64,000 bases of DNA, taken from Ananas comosus. Its lineage: Eukaryota; Streptophyta; Magnoliopsida; Poales; Bromeliaceae. The notes under the pieces are model-generated. The model saw nothing but the letters and a program-made list of their open reading frames with translations. It did no database searches and was not told the DNA's origin. The stretch is from positions 4,594,963 to 4,658,962 of the forward strand of contig NC_033635.1 in the NCBI RefSeq assembly GCF_001540865.1, given 5' to 3'. Positions 1 through 14,062 of the stretch are shown here, piece by piece. Both the position numbers and the translations under genes were made by a program. Position 1 is the first letter of the stretch. Each line of letters begins with the position of its first letter.

Positions 1-304
1 TAATTTTTTAATATTTAATATTTAATTTGAATTTAAATTAATATATTATAAAGATAATGTTAATATACTAATTTGATTACGTTTTTTATATCACCTGAAC
101 CAAACACCGACAATAGAAATGATTTATTCCGATTTCGATTCAGGTGATGAACCAAACAGAATTAGGTAATGAGTCATTCCGATTCCGATTCCAGTTTATT
201 TTGATTCCGATTCCGACTCCAACTTCGAACCAAGCACGCCCTTTGAGTGAACAAAACAAGATGCTACGCAAGTTGTTCCAAGAGTCAAATGATGCTACAG
301 ATTA
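1..304. other. AT-rich spacer
   Basis: No gene is visible. Positions 104-240 carry degenerate copies of a CCGATTCCGATT-type motif ending in GAACCAAGCACGCCCT, which looks like the end of a decayed MITE, but no boundary pair was found. Confidence 0.4.
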
Positions 305-966
305 GGACTTTTTTTCAAAATAATCCTATAAATTTTTTTAATTAGGTAAATAACTCTATGAAATTTTTTTTGACAAACTAATCCTTCTTTTGCCATGTAG
401 GAGCCACGTTAGAATTTTTTCTTAAAAACGGTGAATAATTCACAGCCTTCATAAAGACGATGAACGATTCAGTGCGTTTCTTATTTTTTCAGAAACTTCT
501 TGCGCTTATTTACTATTTCTTTCTATATCCCATATATAATTCTAACCACCACATAAAAATTTTAACAAATCACATACAATCTTAACAACCTGAAAATCAT
601 AATAATCTATCCGTACAATCCATATATAACAACCTGAAAATTCTAATAATCTATTCATATAATTCTAACTATCAAATAAAAATTTTAATAATCCACTTAT
701 AATCCTAGCAATTTCACTTTTTTTATATTTTCCATATAATCCACGTACAATCTTAATAAATGCGGTGAACAATTCACCGTCGGTAAATAACATGAAAGAA
801 TGCGGTGAACAATTCACCACTTTTGAAAGACATGAAACAGAATAATTCACCGCGTTTTGAAAAAAAATTCTACATGGCGAAAAAAGGATTAGTTTGCCAA
901 ATATAAATTTGACTGGACTATTTTACAAATTACAAAGTTTTAGAGGATTATTTTGGAAAAAAGTCC
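305..966. mobile_element. MITE with ~100-bp terminal inverted repeats
   Basis: The first ~100 bases (from GGACTTTTTTTCAAAATAAT) reappear inverted at the right end (…ATTATTTTGGAAAAAAGTCC). The flanks ACAGATTA (297-304) and ACAGATTT (967-974) look like a 7-8 bp target-site duplication. Long inverted repeats with a target duplication of this size fit a Mutator-like, or less likely hAT, non-autonomous element. Inside, the near-palindrome GGTGAACAATTCACC recurs at about 762-776 and 802-816. No coding capacity. A related degenerate element is at 27470-27800. Confidence 0.7.
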
Positions 967-2096
967 ACAGATTTATAAGATGATACGTAGTATTTAAACT
1001 TGTGTATATGCTCATGCAATTAAACGTTATAGTTGTAATTTTGTTTTAAATGGCTGAAACATTCTGTAACTGTTATACCACATCCAGAAGATACTAATTC
1101 TGCACCCATAAAAGAAGAAGTAAATAGTTTTTTTAAAAAAGACTTAACTAGGACAGATTTGAGGAGCCAAAGTGTATTACTCAGATCAAGTTCAATCAGA
1201 TTCCCCNTGCTACCTTTCTCTCTCGAAAAAAAAAAGAAAAAAAAAAAAGAAAAAAAAAAAAAAAAAAAAAACTGATTCTAAAACTGCCCACCAATACAAA
1301 AATCCAGTACACTCTTATTAAGCTCCCCACAAGAATAAATTTTGATGTAATGGAAAAGGAACCAACATAACAGATGCTCTGAACATCCAAAATGAGAATG
1401 GTTGCAGAAGAATTACACCATAAATCCTATCCAAAATGAGAATGGTTGCAAAAGAATTACACCACAAAATCCTATCCTGGTTTATCATCTATTCAACACC
1501 CAGATCGATATGTGCATTACAGTTAATTGCTGTATCCTCACAATATTGCTATTTGTTGCCGAATACCAATGTACAGCAGTACACGGCAATACATGTAAAT
1601 AAACTCAGAATACACATATTTATATGTAAAATGCTCGTAAAAGAGAGCTCTAAGAATCCATTACCGATTCAGAGGACGAAAAGGAATAATACATAAATGC
1701 TTATTCTTTTGGAAACAAAATTACATACATTAGGGAATACAATATGGGTAATAGTACAAAGCAGTAGGGGAAAAACGAATACATATACAAACACCGTAAG
1801 AATAATGAAGAATACTGTAATAATATAAAGATAAGATGAGAAGTTAAAAAATTAAAACGTATTTTTCCTGCTTCTGATAGAATACAGTTTGACCATCCAT
1901 ACATCCAACAAATTTCTGTGGTACGAGGGGGGGAAAAGAAATACTATAGTTCACATACATATATACAGCATTCAATAAATTATATTGCATACCCTACTCT
2001 AAGCATCACCAATATACAAGTCAAAACATATGAACAAAAGACAATTGCTTAACTCATTACAAAATCATACATACAACATGGTGGGGTGGAATCTAC
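967..2096. other. AT-rich spacer, poly-A tract and one N
   Basis: No gene recognised. There is one undetermined base at 1207 followed by an A-rich tract (about 1228-1270). A 39-bp segment around AATGAGAATGGTTGCA is repeated in tandem at about 1391-1465. The part nearest 2097 may be 3' UTR of the small minus-strand gene. Confidence 0.4.
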
Positions 2097-3014
2097 TTAG
2101 TTATCTCGTGAGGATGCTCTTTGAGAGGGACTACGGGTTTCTCGGGAACGTTCCGTAAAAAGTTCGCTGACCATCTTATCCTGGAAATTGAAGTCATCCT
2201 CTTAATGTAGTGTTTCAAATCCTGAAGTATATAGCAAAATTGATGATTATAACATCCGCTCAAACTCTATACTATGAAGAGCATCAGCAGATGATGAATG
2301 GTGCAACCAATACATCAATGGGCATTGTTTGGCAAGAGTGCCAGCTATTTTATTTGTTTACCAACAAAAAGAAATATAGAGATGTCCATCTGCCAGGGCA
2401 CTCCACTGAATTGAAGAAGCATTGAAAACGAAAAAGAAAAAAAATAAAAGAAGAGAAAGCGTAATTAAACAAGACCTAACAGTTTTATTTTTCGTATCTT
2501 TGAGCTTTTCAGTTTCTACGTTTGTGCTTTGTTAATTTCAGCGGTTTCATTTTCATATAAGATGGAACATCCTTTCTACAAATTCACCTGAAATGTAGTT
2601 CAAATCAAACTGGTTTTTTATCAAATCGTCCAAGTTTCTTGCAATCACAAACCAATCACCTCTAAGAATTTCAATATTCGAAGGTGCAGTTGTTCTCACA
2701 GTAACAGTTGGCTGATGATGGTATCTTTCTCCACTTAACAATATAAAGGCATAAACTAATTCAGACTTAATATGTCTTGACATAACTTACAACACCAGTA
2801 TATATAATATATACACATATAGGGCAATATTGCTCTCAGAGAGTGGTATAGGGTTTCGGGATTGTTGTTTTCTGTTTGAGGTTTAGGTATAGGGTTTTAG
2901 GTTTCAACAATTGAACCAAGAAAAACAAGTATGAAGAGAAAAGGACTCACCGGATAATCGGGCAGCCATTGAAAAACCAAGTTCAGATGGTCCGCCACTA
3001 TACAGCTCAGCCAT
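2097..3014 (-). CDS. candidate small 3-exon gene, unknown protein (111 aa)
   Basis: Minus-strand exons are 3014-2951, 2755-2588 and 2200-2097. All junctions are GT-AG and the intron phases agree (1, then 1). The joined frame stays open from Met (ATG at 3014) to TAA at 2097. The product begins MAELYSGGPSELGFS, has a hydrophobic YAFILL stretch near residues 23-28, a middle part with GDWFVIARNLDDL, and an Arg/Ser-rich tail ending SRDN. I do not recognise the family. The frame is also open upstream of this ATG to about 3047, so an unseen exon could precede it. It starts 96 bp after the kinase stop on the same strand, so it may be a separate gene, a 3' remnant of one, or part of a spliced kinase 3' UTR. 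Evidence is splice and phase consistency only. Confidence 0.45.
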
Positions 3015-3109
3015 CCAAAGAACTGTTTTGCCATGCTTTCTGCTTACGAATTAGTCACCCTGCATGATTGAGGAGATAACCAGAGAAATCAGGCAGCAAT
3101 GACAACTTC

Positions 3110-6100
3110 CTAGAACGTTGGATCTACCGCATCGGACTCAAAGAACCGAGCCACAGCAGAGTAGAGCTGCTCTTCTTCAAACGGCTTAGACACATAGCCA
3201 TCCATACCACATCGCAAACATTCATCATGTGTTGCCTGAATTACATCTGCTGTCATAGCTAATATAGGTGTGTGCCAATGGGTCACATCCCCGTTATCCA
3301 TAGATACTTCTCTCTCAATCAGTTCATTTATTTTTTTCTCACAAGAACGGATTTGTCTCGTGGCCTCGAAGCTGCAAATGATGGTAGGAAAGACTAAGTA
3401 GAATATAATATGAAGTGATTCTAGTAACATAAATAATGAGCATTGAGAAAAAGAATGAAAAAAATTTTGACAGAGAGTGGTGTACTCTACAAGTAATTGG
3501 GCAAATCTCTCATTATAGCTGTGTAGAAGTCAGGTCCATCTTTTTCACATAATAGAATGAAAACTGAAGTGACTCTCTTGATAATCACTAAAGAGTTACT
3601 ATAATTGGTGAAAACAATAAAAGATAAAGGTTAAGAAATTCAGATACTTGAGAATACATCCTACTTGAACAGAAATGAAGAAGTTCACTCTTCCAATCCA
3701 TTAAATGAAGATAGAGGTTAAGAAATTCAGATACTTGATAATGCGTTCTAACTTTAAACAAAAATAAAGAAGTCGACTCTTCCAATCCACTAAATGTTAT
3801 AAGTTGTGTAGAGAATTTTTAAAGAAACCAAAGATGCCAAATAAACGTGAAAAAAACAAATTGTCACAACAACAATTATTAACCTCTCATCATTCATGCA
3901 ATGTATGGGGACTTACTAACTATAAGGTCAATCATGTGAAGCGCACTATCTCTTCAAGTAAAACTAATCTCCATAACAGGAGCAAAAGGAAAAAAAAGAG
4001 TACCCATCCATCTCAGGCATCTGAACATCCATAAAGCAAGCATCAAACTTGTGACGAGGCTGTAGCATCACAATTGCCTCCTTTCCACTAGCTACACAGG
4101 TAACAATAGCTCCATATTTCTTCAAAGCAGCAGCTGCAACTCTACGATTAACTGCATTATCATCTACTACTAAAATCTGTTTCTCTTTCAAAAGGCTTTG
4201 AAGTGCCAGCGGCTGTCCTCTAACCTGCTGCCTTTTTATCCCTACACCAAGCGCTTTTCGAAGGCAAACAGCCATCATACTAAGGCGAAGGGGCTTCCGT
4301 ATACAGTCAATATATCCTGCTGACTTTAACTCATCAATCTCAGTTAGACTTAAAGAAGTAGCCAATAGGAAGAGCTTTGGGGTGCTTTGTCTTGGCTTAA
4401 TTGTACTGCCATTTCGTCGAAGGTCAGTAAGATGACTGGGAAATGCCAGACCGGATCCTTCACCCCAAGCTTCCTTATCAACAAGCACCATGTCCAATTT
4501 GCTCGTCCCGCTGAGAAAGTAGAATACCAAAGTAAATAAAGGCTAACAAATATTGTTAAGAACTCTTATATATGTTGATGAATGTGGCTTATATCTAGTG
4601 CACCCTGCCGGGTTCTAAGAGTCAGCCTCAGTAGAATTTAGGGCTCTTTTATTATAAAATCATGATTAATTGGATATTTTAGTATACATTATTTTTGAAT
4701 ATCATAATCAATGCTAAACGAAACATACATAATCAATGCTAAATGAAACATACCATTACGTTCTCACAGCAACATACTTAAATGAATCAACATTTACAAA
4801 AAAATACTCTCAAAGAAAATTGGGGCGGTGAATCAACATTTACAGAAAATAAAGCAGCAGTTAAAAAAAAAAAGCTATGGCATGCTTAAAATATATCCTA
4901 AACTAGCATCCAACTTTCAAACAGCTAACCAAGGAAAAAGAAAAAGACAATTACCTTAAACTGGATGCCTCGAAAATGGCCGAAAGTGCAGCTTTTGGGT
5001 CAGTGGCAATATCTGCTTGTATCCCTAATCTCTGCAGATGATACTTCGAGATCTCAGCACGTACTCTTCTCCCATCAACAACCAGTGCTCTCATTCCCCA
5101 GAAATCTGAGAGAGTAGCATCGAAATGGTACCTCTTCATATCTCCTGAATTCTTCTTTCCTTCTGTGAAAACAGCAGTGAAAAAGAAAGTACTTCCAACC
5201 CCAGGTTTACTAACAAAACCTATTTCTCCACCCATTAGGTCAACTAAGCATTTGCTAATGCTCAATCCAATACCAGTTCCACCATATGTACGGGAAGTAG
5301 AACTATCAGCTTGCATAAAAGGTGTGAAAATACGGCTTTGAGCATCTTCAGGTATTCCAACACCAGTATCTTCGACTGTTACTAATAGGTTTACTGAATC
5401 ACTTGGTTCAGTTGTAGACTTGAACATTCGGAAGTTTTCCAAGTTTCTCCGTCTATCTACTACTTGAAACCCACTTAATGTGTTATATGATTTATCTCTG
5501 CAATTAGTACGTACTTCAGCATTTTCATGTGATATTGGGCTGGTAATGTTATTAGAGATCTTCACTTCTCCAACCAGATGCACCGAGACAAAGATATGTC
5601 CTTCTTCTGTGAACTGCAGATGTAACCAAATCAGCTACAGGGTTATAATCTAGGGGAGCCAAAAATGATTGGTAAGCAGTAAGAAATAAAAGTTTCAATT
5701 TCTATTATGCAAATGTATCACAAACTTTCAGAAAGAATGTGCAAACTCAAGTGGAGAGGCAGACATCATACGGTAATCAAGAAAACATCATTACATGCAA
5801 AAGATATAAAGCTAAAATTGATATACATTATGTAAAAAATTGACATAATCTAAGCTTTGGAATTGTAAAGGTTTGTTTATTTTAAATTTTTAATACGATC
5901 AAGACCATGCAACATATTGTATACCTGCAGAAATCATTAGACTGACACTTTTGACAAATAAGCTCAATAAAATAGGGAGATGCTTGATAAAACTAAACAT
6001 GCAACAAACCTTCACAGAATTTCCAATGAGATTTGTAAGGATCTGCCTGAACCGCCCTGGGTCCCCAATAAGAACTTCTGGAACTTGATCAGATACATAC

Positions 6101-9100
6101 ACGGCCAACTACTCTCACCACAAAAAAAAAAAAAAGAAAAAAGAATGAAATACCACAAATACAATGACTATTAGGGCCAACAACAGCTAAATAGAACTAA
6201 ATATGTTATGATTTAGGGCTTTACCTCTATACCTTTGACCTGTGACTTGTCTGAAAATAGAGAAAGCACATTATCCAGAACATCACGGACGTCAAAAGGA
6301 ACAGCCTCTAGCTCAAGCCTTCCTGATTCTATCTTAGCCTGATCAAGGACCTCGTTTATTAGAGTTATTAGAGCCTTTCCACTTTGTTGAGCAGTCACTG
6401 CAAAATCTTGCTGAGTTGCGTCGAGCTCCGTGTCGAGCAGCATCTGCAACATGCCTGAATAGCAAGACCATCAGTACCTTCTTCTTGTCAATATTCTCTA
6501 GCAAAAATGTGGAAAATCAACCTTAAATAACAGGAAAAAAAAATGCATACTCATTACAAGGATTTTAAAAATTCACATACCTAAGACGCCGTTCATTGGA
6601 GTTCTAATTTCATGGGAAACTGTTGCCAGAAACTACATTGGACAATAAAATCTAATTAGTTACAAAAACAACTGAGTTAGACAATAAAATGGAAATATAA
6701 TAGTTAGAAAAATAGAGGATAGATGGCAACAACAGAATTGTCATACGTGTAGTTCAAGCAAGGATTTAGGTGCCATGACACGGGGTCGTGCCAACCATTT
6801 GCAAATACAGTGCATGCCATGTCCTGCAGATGTCATTGCCAAAATACCATGTGTGCTGAAACACTTTGGCAAGAAATATATATTTCTTTTCGCATCAGTA
6901 TATTTTAATTGCTCTTAATATATTTGTTTTATTAATCTATTGTACTCTATTAAACTAATTACTCGATAATTTCGAAAAAAGAAGGTTTTCAGTCTTGCCA
7001 TCAGTATGTGTGTTGTATTATGCTGAAACCTTGTTAGCACAGAGCGGCACAATGGGCGCTTAAATCCTTGAGTTCAAAGTTCCAGTATTGTAGGGAAACA
7101 AAACATATAGACATGACATACTGGAAAAGAGGGATATAACTTGATTCTATGAGTATTACATATAAAATATTTTAATTTTGGTGGGGCGGGGTTTGGGGGG
7201 AACCTGTGACTTTGCTACATCAGCAGCTTCAGCTCGCACTTTTAGTTCTCGCATTTCACGGTAATCATCTTCCACCTTCTCGATGCGATTTAGAGCTGCA
7301 TAAAATATATGCCCAACAAGCAAAACAATCACAGCAACTCCAATCGATGTTGTAATTGCTGTCCATGGCAACGGAGGCTCATTTTTAAATCTGAAATAAA
7401 AAAAAAACAACAGAAAAACAACATCAAAGTAGGGAAATAAAGCTCCCCAAGACAGCAATTTTGGAGGTTAATATAGGCTGCATGTGAGATCAGCTACCTG
7501 CAATGCATTTCATGTTTACGCAATGGATCCCCAAAATCCACATGGCTAATATGGAACCCACTTGACTTAGAGACATCAGGGCCATACATTTTAATAGGGG
7601 AAGACGAATTAGTGGTGTCATATAAGTTAACAACAATTGTTTGCTTGCTAGCAAGCTGCTGCAGAAGTTTATCCACCAAAGATGGGACATCAAATGATGC
7701 ACCAAGATATCTGCAGTATAAATAAATCAGGAAAGAAAGGAAAAAACCTAAGGGTCTCTTTTGAAAACAAAAAGAAAAATATGCATGTTGTAGCGTAGTC
7801 ACAGAAAGTTACCCTACTGTAGCTTCAATGCGTTCTTGGGGAATAGCATTTGGAGGAAGGTCAGAGTTGTATACTGCAAAAGTCAGCACTACTCCAAGGT
7901 GATTGGATTTCAAAAGCTTAAAGGGAGAGGTAAGGACCCCCTTTCCGGTTGACCTAGCTCGTAAAATGTTATCATGGTCTTCCTAAGTACAAAGTCAGAA
8001 AAGTTGTTAGATTCTAAATGCAAAATTAAAAGAGGCATATAATATGCATCGAACCATTAAATTACTAGGGAATCCTCAATTCTTGCCACTTCATATTTTC
8101 ATGTCGCACCAAGTGCAGAAATATTTAGATTCCAGGTCATCACTTTTTGGAAATTTAAAGAATCCTGTGAACCGAACAAACCCCTAAAGAATGTCTTATT
8201 TCTATAGAAGGTGTGGATAACAACCCAATCCTAATGATATTTAATACAAAGAAGCATACGGTGAAAGGTTCAAAAATAGTACATGCATGCTATTTAAATC
8301 TCACCATCAAATTGCAGAAATACAGTTTTCTGGGATAATACAACAGGCATATAATCATATAAGAAATAAGAATGGCTTGATATATGAACTCACCTTGCCA
8401 GACATCATATCTATGGACACGATGTGAGATACAGTTTCTTGGGAGAATATAACTGGTGCATATTCATCTTGGATGGGTGAGGGGTTGAGCTTTTCGGGAT
8501 TATAATCATCTTGAACAGGGGAATGATCCTCGGTCTCCATTTTCTTTATTTTCCATCCGTGCTGCTGCTCAAACAGCTCTCGCTGCGAGTGCAATACCTT
8601 TAATGCATAGGCAACACCACTTGTTAACGGCCTTTCAAATGCTGTCCTTGCCGTGTATTCCGCAAAGGTTTTCTGCCAGAACAGTTATAATAAGATCATG
8701 CTATCTGGCTAGTAAGTAAGACCTACTCCTTACTCAGGTCAAATTTTTCTTGAACTCAAATTTTTGATATTTTATAAAATGATCGATAAATTTTAAATGA
8801 CAAATCAGAATTTGTTAGATCCCAAGTGTCTAAGAGCTTTATTTAAGATATGAAAATATTTGCCATAACTTAACAAACTTACGAGGAAATAGTATGCTGA
8901 TATAATAATATTTCAACCACTATCAGAATTTTTATGATTATATTTATCTGATTTCACCCTGCTATTTTCTGGTTTGGGTAACTTATGTCTAACAGAATAA
9001 AAGAGTAATAAATATACAGAAAAGAGATAGATCTTCCAGACATGAGTTAATTGGAGCAAACATTATCTCATAAATCCCATATCACGATAAACTGAGGGCA

Positions 9101-12100
9101 CCAAATACATAGCCAAACTTAAGAAACCAAGGCATGTGAGGGCTATCTTCAATCGACAAGCTATATTGATATATCAACAAGACAAAAAATGCATAGATAG
9201 AGTACTTTACCTGATCGATGGCAGAAGGATTCTTCCCATGGTGAAAAGTTGAGATCAGGATGGCCATAGCATGCACATGGTTCATGCTCACATTAAACTG
9301 ATCCTGAAGCATCCGAGCTCTCTCGTCGCACATGTTCGCAAGAGTTTCCGTTCTCCTCTCAATAATATTCGCATTCATGCTCACAAATATCCATACTGAC
9401 ACCAAGACCCCAAGAAAAACACCCATATAAAGGATTTTTTTCATCCACTTTCCACCACTCTTCGAGTTCTGCAATTGCAGATGCTTCTGCTGATGATTTT
9501 GTTTATATGAGGACTTCGATAACTCGCCAAGTCCAAAAAGCACAAGTAGCCCCAGTAGAATCCACCATAGTATTTTTGACAGAAGCTTCTGATGCTCTTT
9601 CGCTGTGTTTATTAACTTCTTAGCCTGCAAGATATTTACATAATCCTACATAAAAATGATGAATGGTACTTTATAGCCAGGAAACCAGAATTCATCATCC
9701 CAACATCTTTTCTGTTTCTGCTATAATTCCACAGAAATGTGAATGAGCCACTGCTCTATTTATGCAGATAGAAAACACTAAGTCTAACATTTGTTTGATA
9801 ATGAGACTAGCATATCATGATTCTAAACATATTTCTGACACCATATATAACAGTAATCATCACAATTAAGTCAATAAAAGTTGTACGTCCTTCACATTTG
9901 TAACACTAACATGAATACACAAACAACCCACTTGCTCCGTGATTAGAATGATCACCAGTAGCGCCTTCTCTGAGAATAGAATATGCATCAATTACAATTA
10001 AGCGATATGCTTAGGGGTGGTTAAATGATAATGAAGGAAGAATCAATCACAGCAAGTCTCAACTGGGAATCTATTTGACCATTTGATGAATTAATTCATC
10101 TACTATAATATCATCCACTTTCGGTTCCTGCAAATAAAACGAAACCTCCAAGGTGTCTCTAGCTGTTGAAAAAAAATCCAAGTAAAGGAGAATGATGAAG
10201 CCATGAAGGTGATTGCACTAAGGAGTCCTCCCAAGAGCCTTATCAAAGTTGATTCACTTTGATCTGAAAAGGCTTCAGTGTTGATGAGCATAGTCAGTTC
10301 TGCTACCGAGAGGAATTGGTTGAAGTCAACATCTAGTCTAACTTATGTTAAAAGGAGGACCCTTTTGGCATCAGGAATTGGATTAGATAGAATAAGATAA
10401 GATGGCAATATCAGGGGAGATGGGGGTTTAGCAACTTGGAGAAGTTGAGGATGACAACAAGATTTTTTTTTTTATACCAATCACAACCTCTCGGGGATTT
10501 GATAATCCCACCCTGGTAGGATTATTTGACTTGACCAAATTCCTCTCTTTAGTCCTTATGACCTACAGCTCCAAAATTGCTGAATTGCCCAACACCACTC
10601 TCTCTTCTTGTTCTATCCAACCCAATCCTAGGTGCCCGACGACCCCTAGGGTTTTGCAAATGCACATCGTAGTGCTCACAGGAGTTCCACAATCTCGTTA
10701 GCGAACAAGATCTTGAAGTTAAGGTGATGGACCAGATGAGGCATCCACTGCCCCACCTAAGAAAGTTTTATGCAAATTATTTGTAAGAGATGAAATGCAT
10801 AGAGAGTTAAAGTGCAGCAGAAATCAAGACAAATAGTAGTTAAAAAACCATGAAAAAGAATAATAAGTGAACTCAGACAGTAATTTTAGTAATGATTGTG
10901 GCATTGGCCTCAAAAGCTTCCCATCTAAGACACAGTAATCATGTTAAGTCACCAAATGCTGAAGCATAACAGCATACTGATGAAAATATCCTTTTGACAA
11001 TTTGAACATGTTCGGAAGGAGAAAAATGCACTGACCTTTAGTAGTGTTATATCATTTTGTACAGGAGAAGAAACAAAATTTTGCTGAGAGGTATCTATCA
11101 TGTATTCATTCTTTGGTAGTGAAGGCACAGGATTAACCAAAATGTGCTCGTTTTGAACAGCGCAATGACCTACACGAACTATTTCATCCCTCACACAATC
11201 TTGTTGACCTCGTCGCCGCTTTCCCTCAAAGCAAATTGCTTCTCGAATACAAGAGAGGCTACCACCTTCTGCTCTGTAGGTGTCATGTGAAGCCCGAGAC
11301 TTCTCCATGCATTGAGCAAATGTTCTCTGCATTTTAGAAGGAAATACTGGAGTTTGAACCAGCTAAAAGGAAACTAAATCTGTTTAGAAATATGTAAATT
11401 CTACAAAAACCATCATGCCTAATTACATCTTATATTTAAAAGGAGAAATTGTAAGCTAGTAAATATTACATCTCTCAAGCCAATTTATAATGCAAAATTG
11501 GGAGGCCATTATCAATGAAGAATGTCAATGAAGTTCAAAAACGTGATGCCCCAGAGAGAAATATCAGACATTTTCAACAGATATATTCCAGTTAAGAATG
11601 TGCAAAATAAGTTCCAATCAATCCATATGATTGACTAATGACCAAATATAGCATGAAAAATAAGCTGGACGGATTTAAACACTTAAAAATTTAGAAAGCA
11701 AGGCATCGAACCTAGCTACAGGACTACCTAAATCTCCATATCATTGTATGAAAATGGACAGATCATTACTGACATCACCTACAAGATCCTCCTAGGCCAC
11801 TGGATTGTTGATGGACTGCAAATTGAGGGAAGGGAAGAGCATTGAGAGCCACTGAAAGGTTAGGAGTTAAAAAGAAATCACTAGTTTAAGGCTTCAAAAT
11901 TTGAGCGGTTGGAAGAGGCGATCAACTGGTTAGGTACGATCAAGTTTTGTTTCTCCGTGATGCATGAACTTGGCTCACATAGTTATGTAAGTTTCATGAA
12001 AGTTGAACAAGGACAGGACTCCACAAAGTATGGTGACATCTGGCCCAATAGGGCAAAGACAAGTTTAAAATTCCATTGTAACAAGGATAGACTTACGTTT

Positions 12101-13543
12101 ATCGTTACTTTTTTCCAACTTTTGATGTATTCATCAAACTTCAAAGTTCATACCTAATTCTAAACATAAAAATGAAAGAAAAATTTTATTCCAAATCTGA
12201 TTTGACTCGACCACTAATTAAAATATACCTAGCCTTCTATTACTTGTATCACTTATGTGCCCATGATGATATCTATTTTCAAGTATCATGATCTCCTACA
12301 GTCTTGTCGACACATCAGGTGGTACAGTGAGTCAATACATAAACTTACTTCATTTCTCTAAGTACCACCCTGTACATGGACCAACCAGACCAGGGGATCA
12401 TATAAACTATGAACCTCACCATCATTTTACACCACATTGTAATTGTGTATGAAGAATTCTTCAGTTAGTTTAAAGCTATTCCAATTAAGACTACTGTAGA
12501 GAACTAGCTCTTACAAGTCTAGAAAGACTCTATACTAGCAAAGCTAGAAGAAAACATCTACTGATAATCCAAAATGCATTTCAACGTTGAAAATGACGGG
12601 AAAAAACACGGCATGAAAAGGGTGCATACCCAGTTATTCCATTCATTCCATCATGTTTTTTCAACCAACTAACATGTTTTGTAGAAAAGGGTTAAAAAAA
12701 TGGTCCTAATTCAACGATTTGACGGTTAGCCAAGAGTCTTCTGACTTGATGCATAGCGTATCATGTTATTAGTAATTTGGTCTTAAGTTGTCCACATTTC
12801 ACACACTTATTAGTATCTATTTTATAACAAGCTTAATAACAAATTTTAAGTTTTAAGTTTTTTTTATTACATTACTCAACTTCTAAGTTTAAGCATTTGA
12901 ACAAATTCTTGTGACCCCCAGAATATAACTAGCGGACTCACTTGTCGAACCGATGACTCAGAAAAACCATCTTTTCGCCAATTCAATTTTCGGTTCAGTT
13001 CTTGATACTACAAATTTATGCGTGTCAAGAAAGAAAAAGAAAAACTCTCCAGCTCCACTGAGAACCCTCGAACCCCGACAATCTAAGACAATTACCTCAT
13101 CAAAACCTGACATAGACCCACATGATCTTCCACATAACCAAAAAAGGATGATAGCTCAAATCATATTAGTTGAAAAAGGAGAAAATTACCATGTACATAA
13201 ACAAACTATGTCATACAAAATCAAGAAGGACAAATATGGTACTTTTGTAACTAGCTAACAATAGAACACACCAGAAGAATCTCAATACCTCCGAGGATGA
13301 TAACAGCAAGACCAAGGCCTGGAGCTGGTTCTTGCTCAGGTTGGACTGCTCTACCAGCACCTGAGCTCTCTCTTCCCACAAATCCCTCCCCCTACATCCA
13401 TAACTCCCCAAACCCCAGAAAACCCCTATTGACCCAACAAAACCACTCAAAACACACAAAACCAGGAACCTAGCCTTCAACCTCCTGCAGCCCTCACATT
13501 CACCACCATTAGAGGATCCCAAGCCCCTATTTTGACCACCCAT
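3110..13543 (-). CDS. AHK2: cytokinin receptor histidine kinase (AHK2 type), complete, 13 exons
   Basis: Exons (minus): 13543-13289, 11326-11036, 9624-9211, 8672-8394, 7982-7813, 7710-7498, 7390-7204, 6632-6581, 6454-6225, 6108-6010, 5613-4955, 4510-4004, 3371-3110. All junctions are GT-AG and the phases close to 1205 aa, close to Arabidopsis AHK2. Order: membrane helix ~26-46; Cys-containing segment; helices ~200-217 and ~246-264; CHASE cytokinin-binding domain ~288-510; helix ~551-573; HisKA with phosphoacceptor His610 in [10 protein letters not shown]; ATPase with N box ~722-731, DTGVGIP at 812-818 and YGGTGIGLS ~840; degenerate receiver; true receiver with Asp1111 in [12 protein letters not shown] and Lys1181 in YVSKPF. 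In the family, cytokinin binding, mainly at the ER membrane, starts a His-Asp phosphorelay to HPt proteins and type-B response regulators. The extra N-terminal helices separate AHK2 from AHK3/AHK4. Every key catalytic residue is present. ATG at 13543 is the first Met in frame. Confidence 0.95.
6759..7070. mobile_element. MITE in kinase intron 7
   Basis: Ends are CAAGGATTTAGGTGCC and its near inverse GGCGCTTAAATCCTTG. Flanks AGTTCAAG (6751-6758) and AGTTCAAA (7071-7078) form a near-perfect 8-bp target duplication. The left end shares CACGGGGTCGTGCC with the element at 35818-36181 in an HSP90 intron. It carries no coding sequence. Confidence 0.7.
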
Positions 13544-14029
13544 TCCAGATGAAAACAAGATGATGGCCAAAGAACCACAAGAGTGGCTCAGCAGCTGCAG
13601 GAAGAGATCTTGAGAGAAGAAACCCAGCTAGCCTTTCCCCCCCAGTCTGGATTCAAAACTGTGCCCACCAACCCTTCAAAAGATAACCAAAAACCCCTTC
13701 CATTCCCCCCCTCTTTTCACTGCCACCAGCCCAAGAACCAATCAACACCACACCTTTTGGAGAAGCCACTTGAGGAGAAAGCAGAGAGTGCAGCAGGCAT
13801 CTCATCAGAAAGAAGGGGGGGAGGGCTGCAGCAGACCCTCCTCCTCCTCCACCTCCACCTCCTCCTCCTCCCTATTCTTCAACCTTTTGTGTGAGCCCTT
13901 TCTTTGCTGACCCTTTTGATCTCTTTCCTCTTCCTTATCTTCATTGCCCCCTATAGAAGGTTAGGTTTATGCAATTTTTTTTTTAAAAAAAAAAAACCCT
14001 CCCAACCATCACAGATAACTCCAATCTTG

Positions 14030-14062
<33 letters not shown>

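Noticed and set aside
13544..13570. Extended start of the kinase at 13570
   Set aside because: The codon there is TTG; the first ATG in frame is at 13543 and gives a sensible N-terminus.
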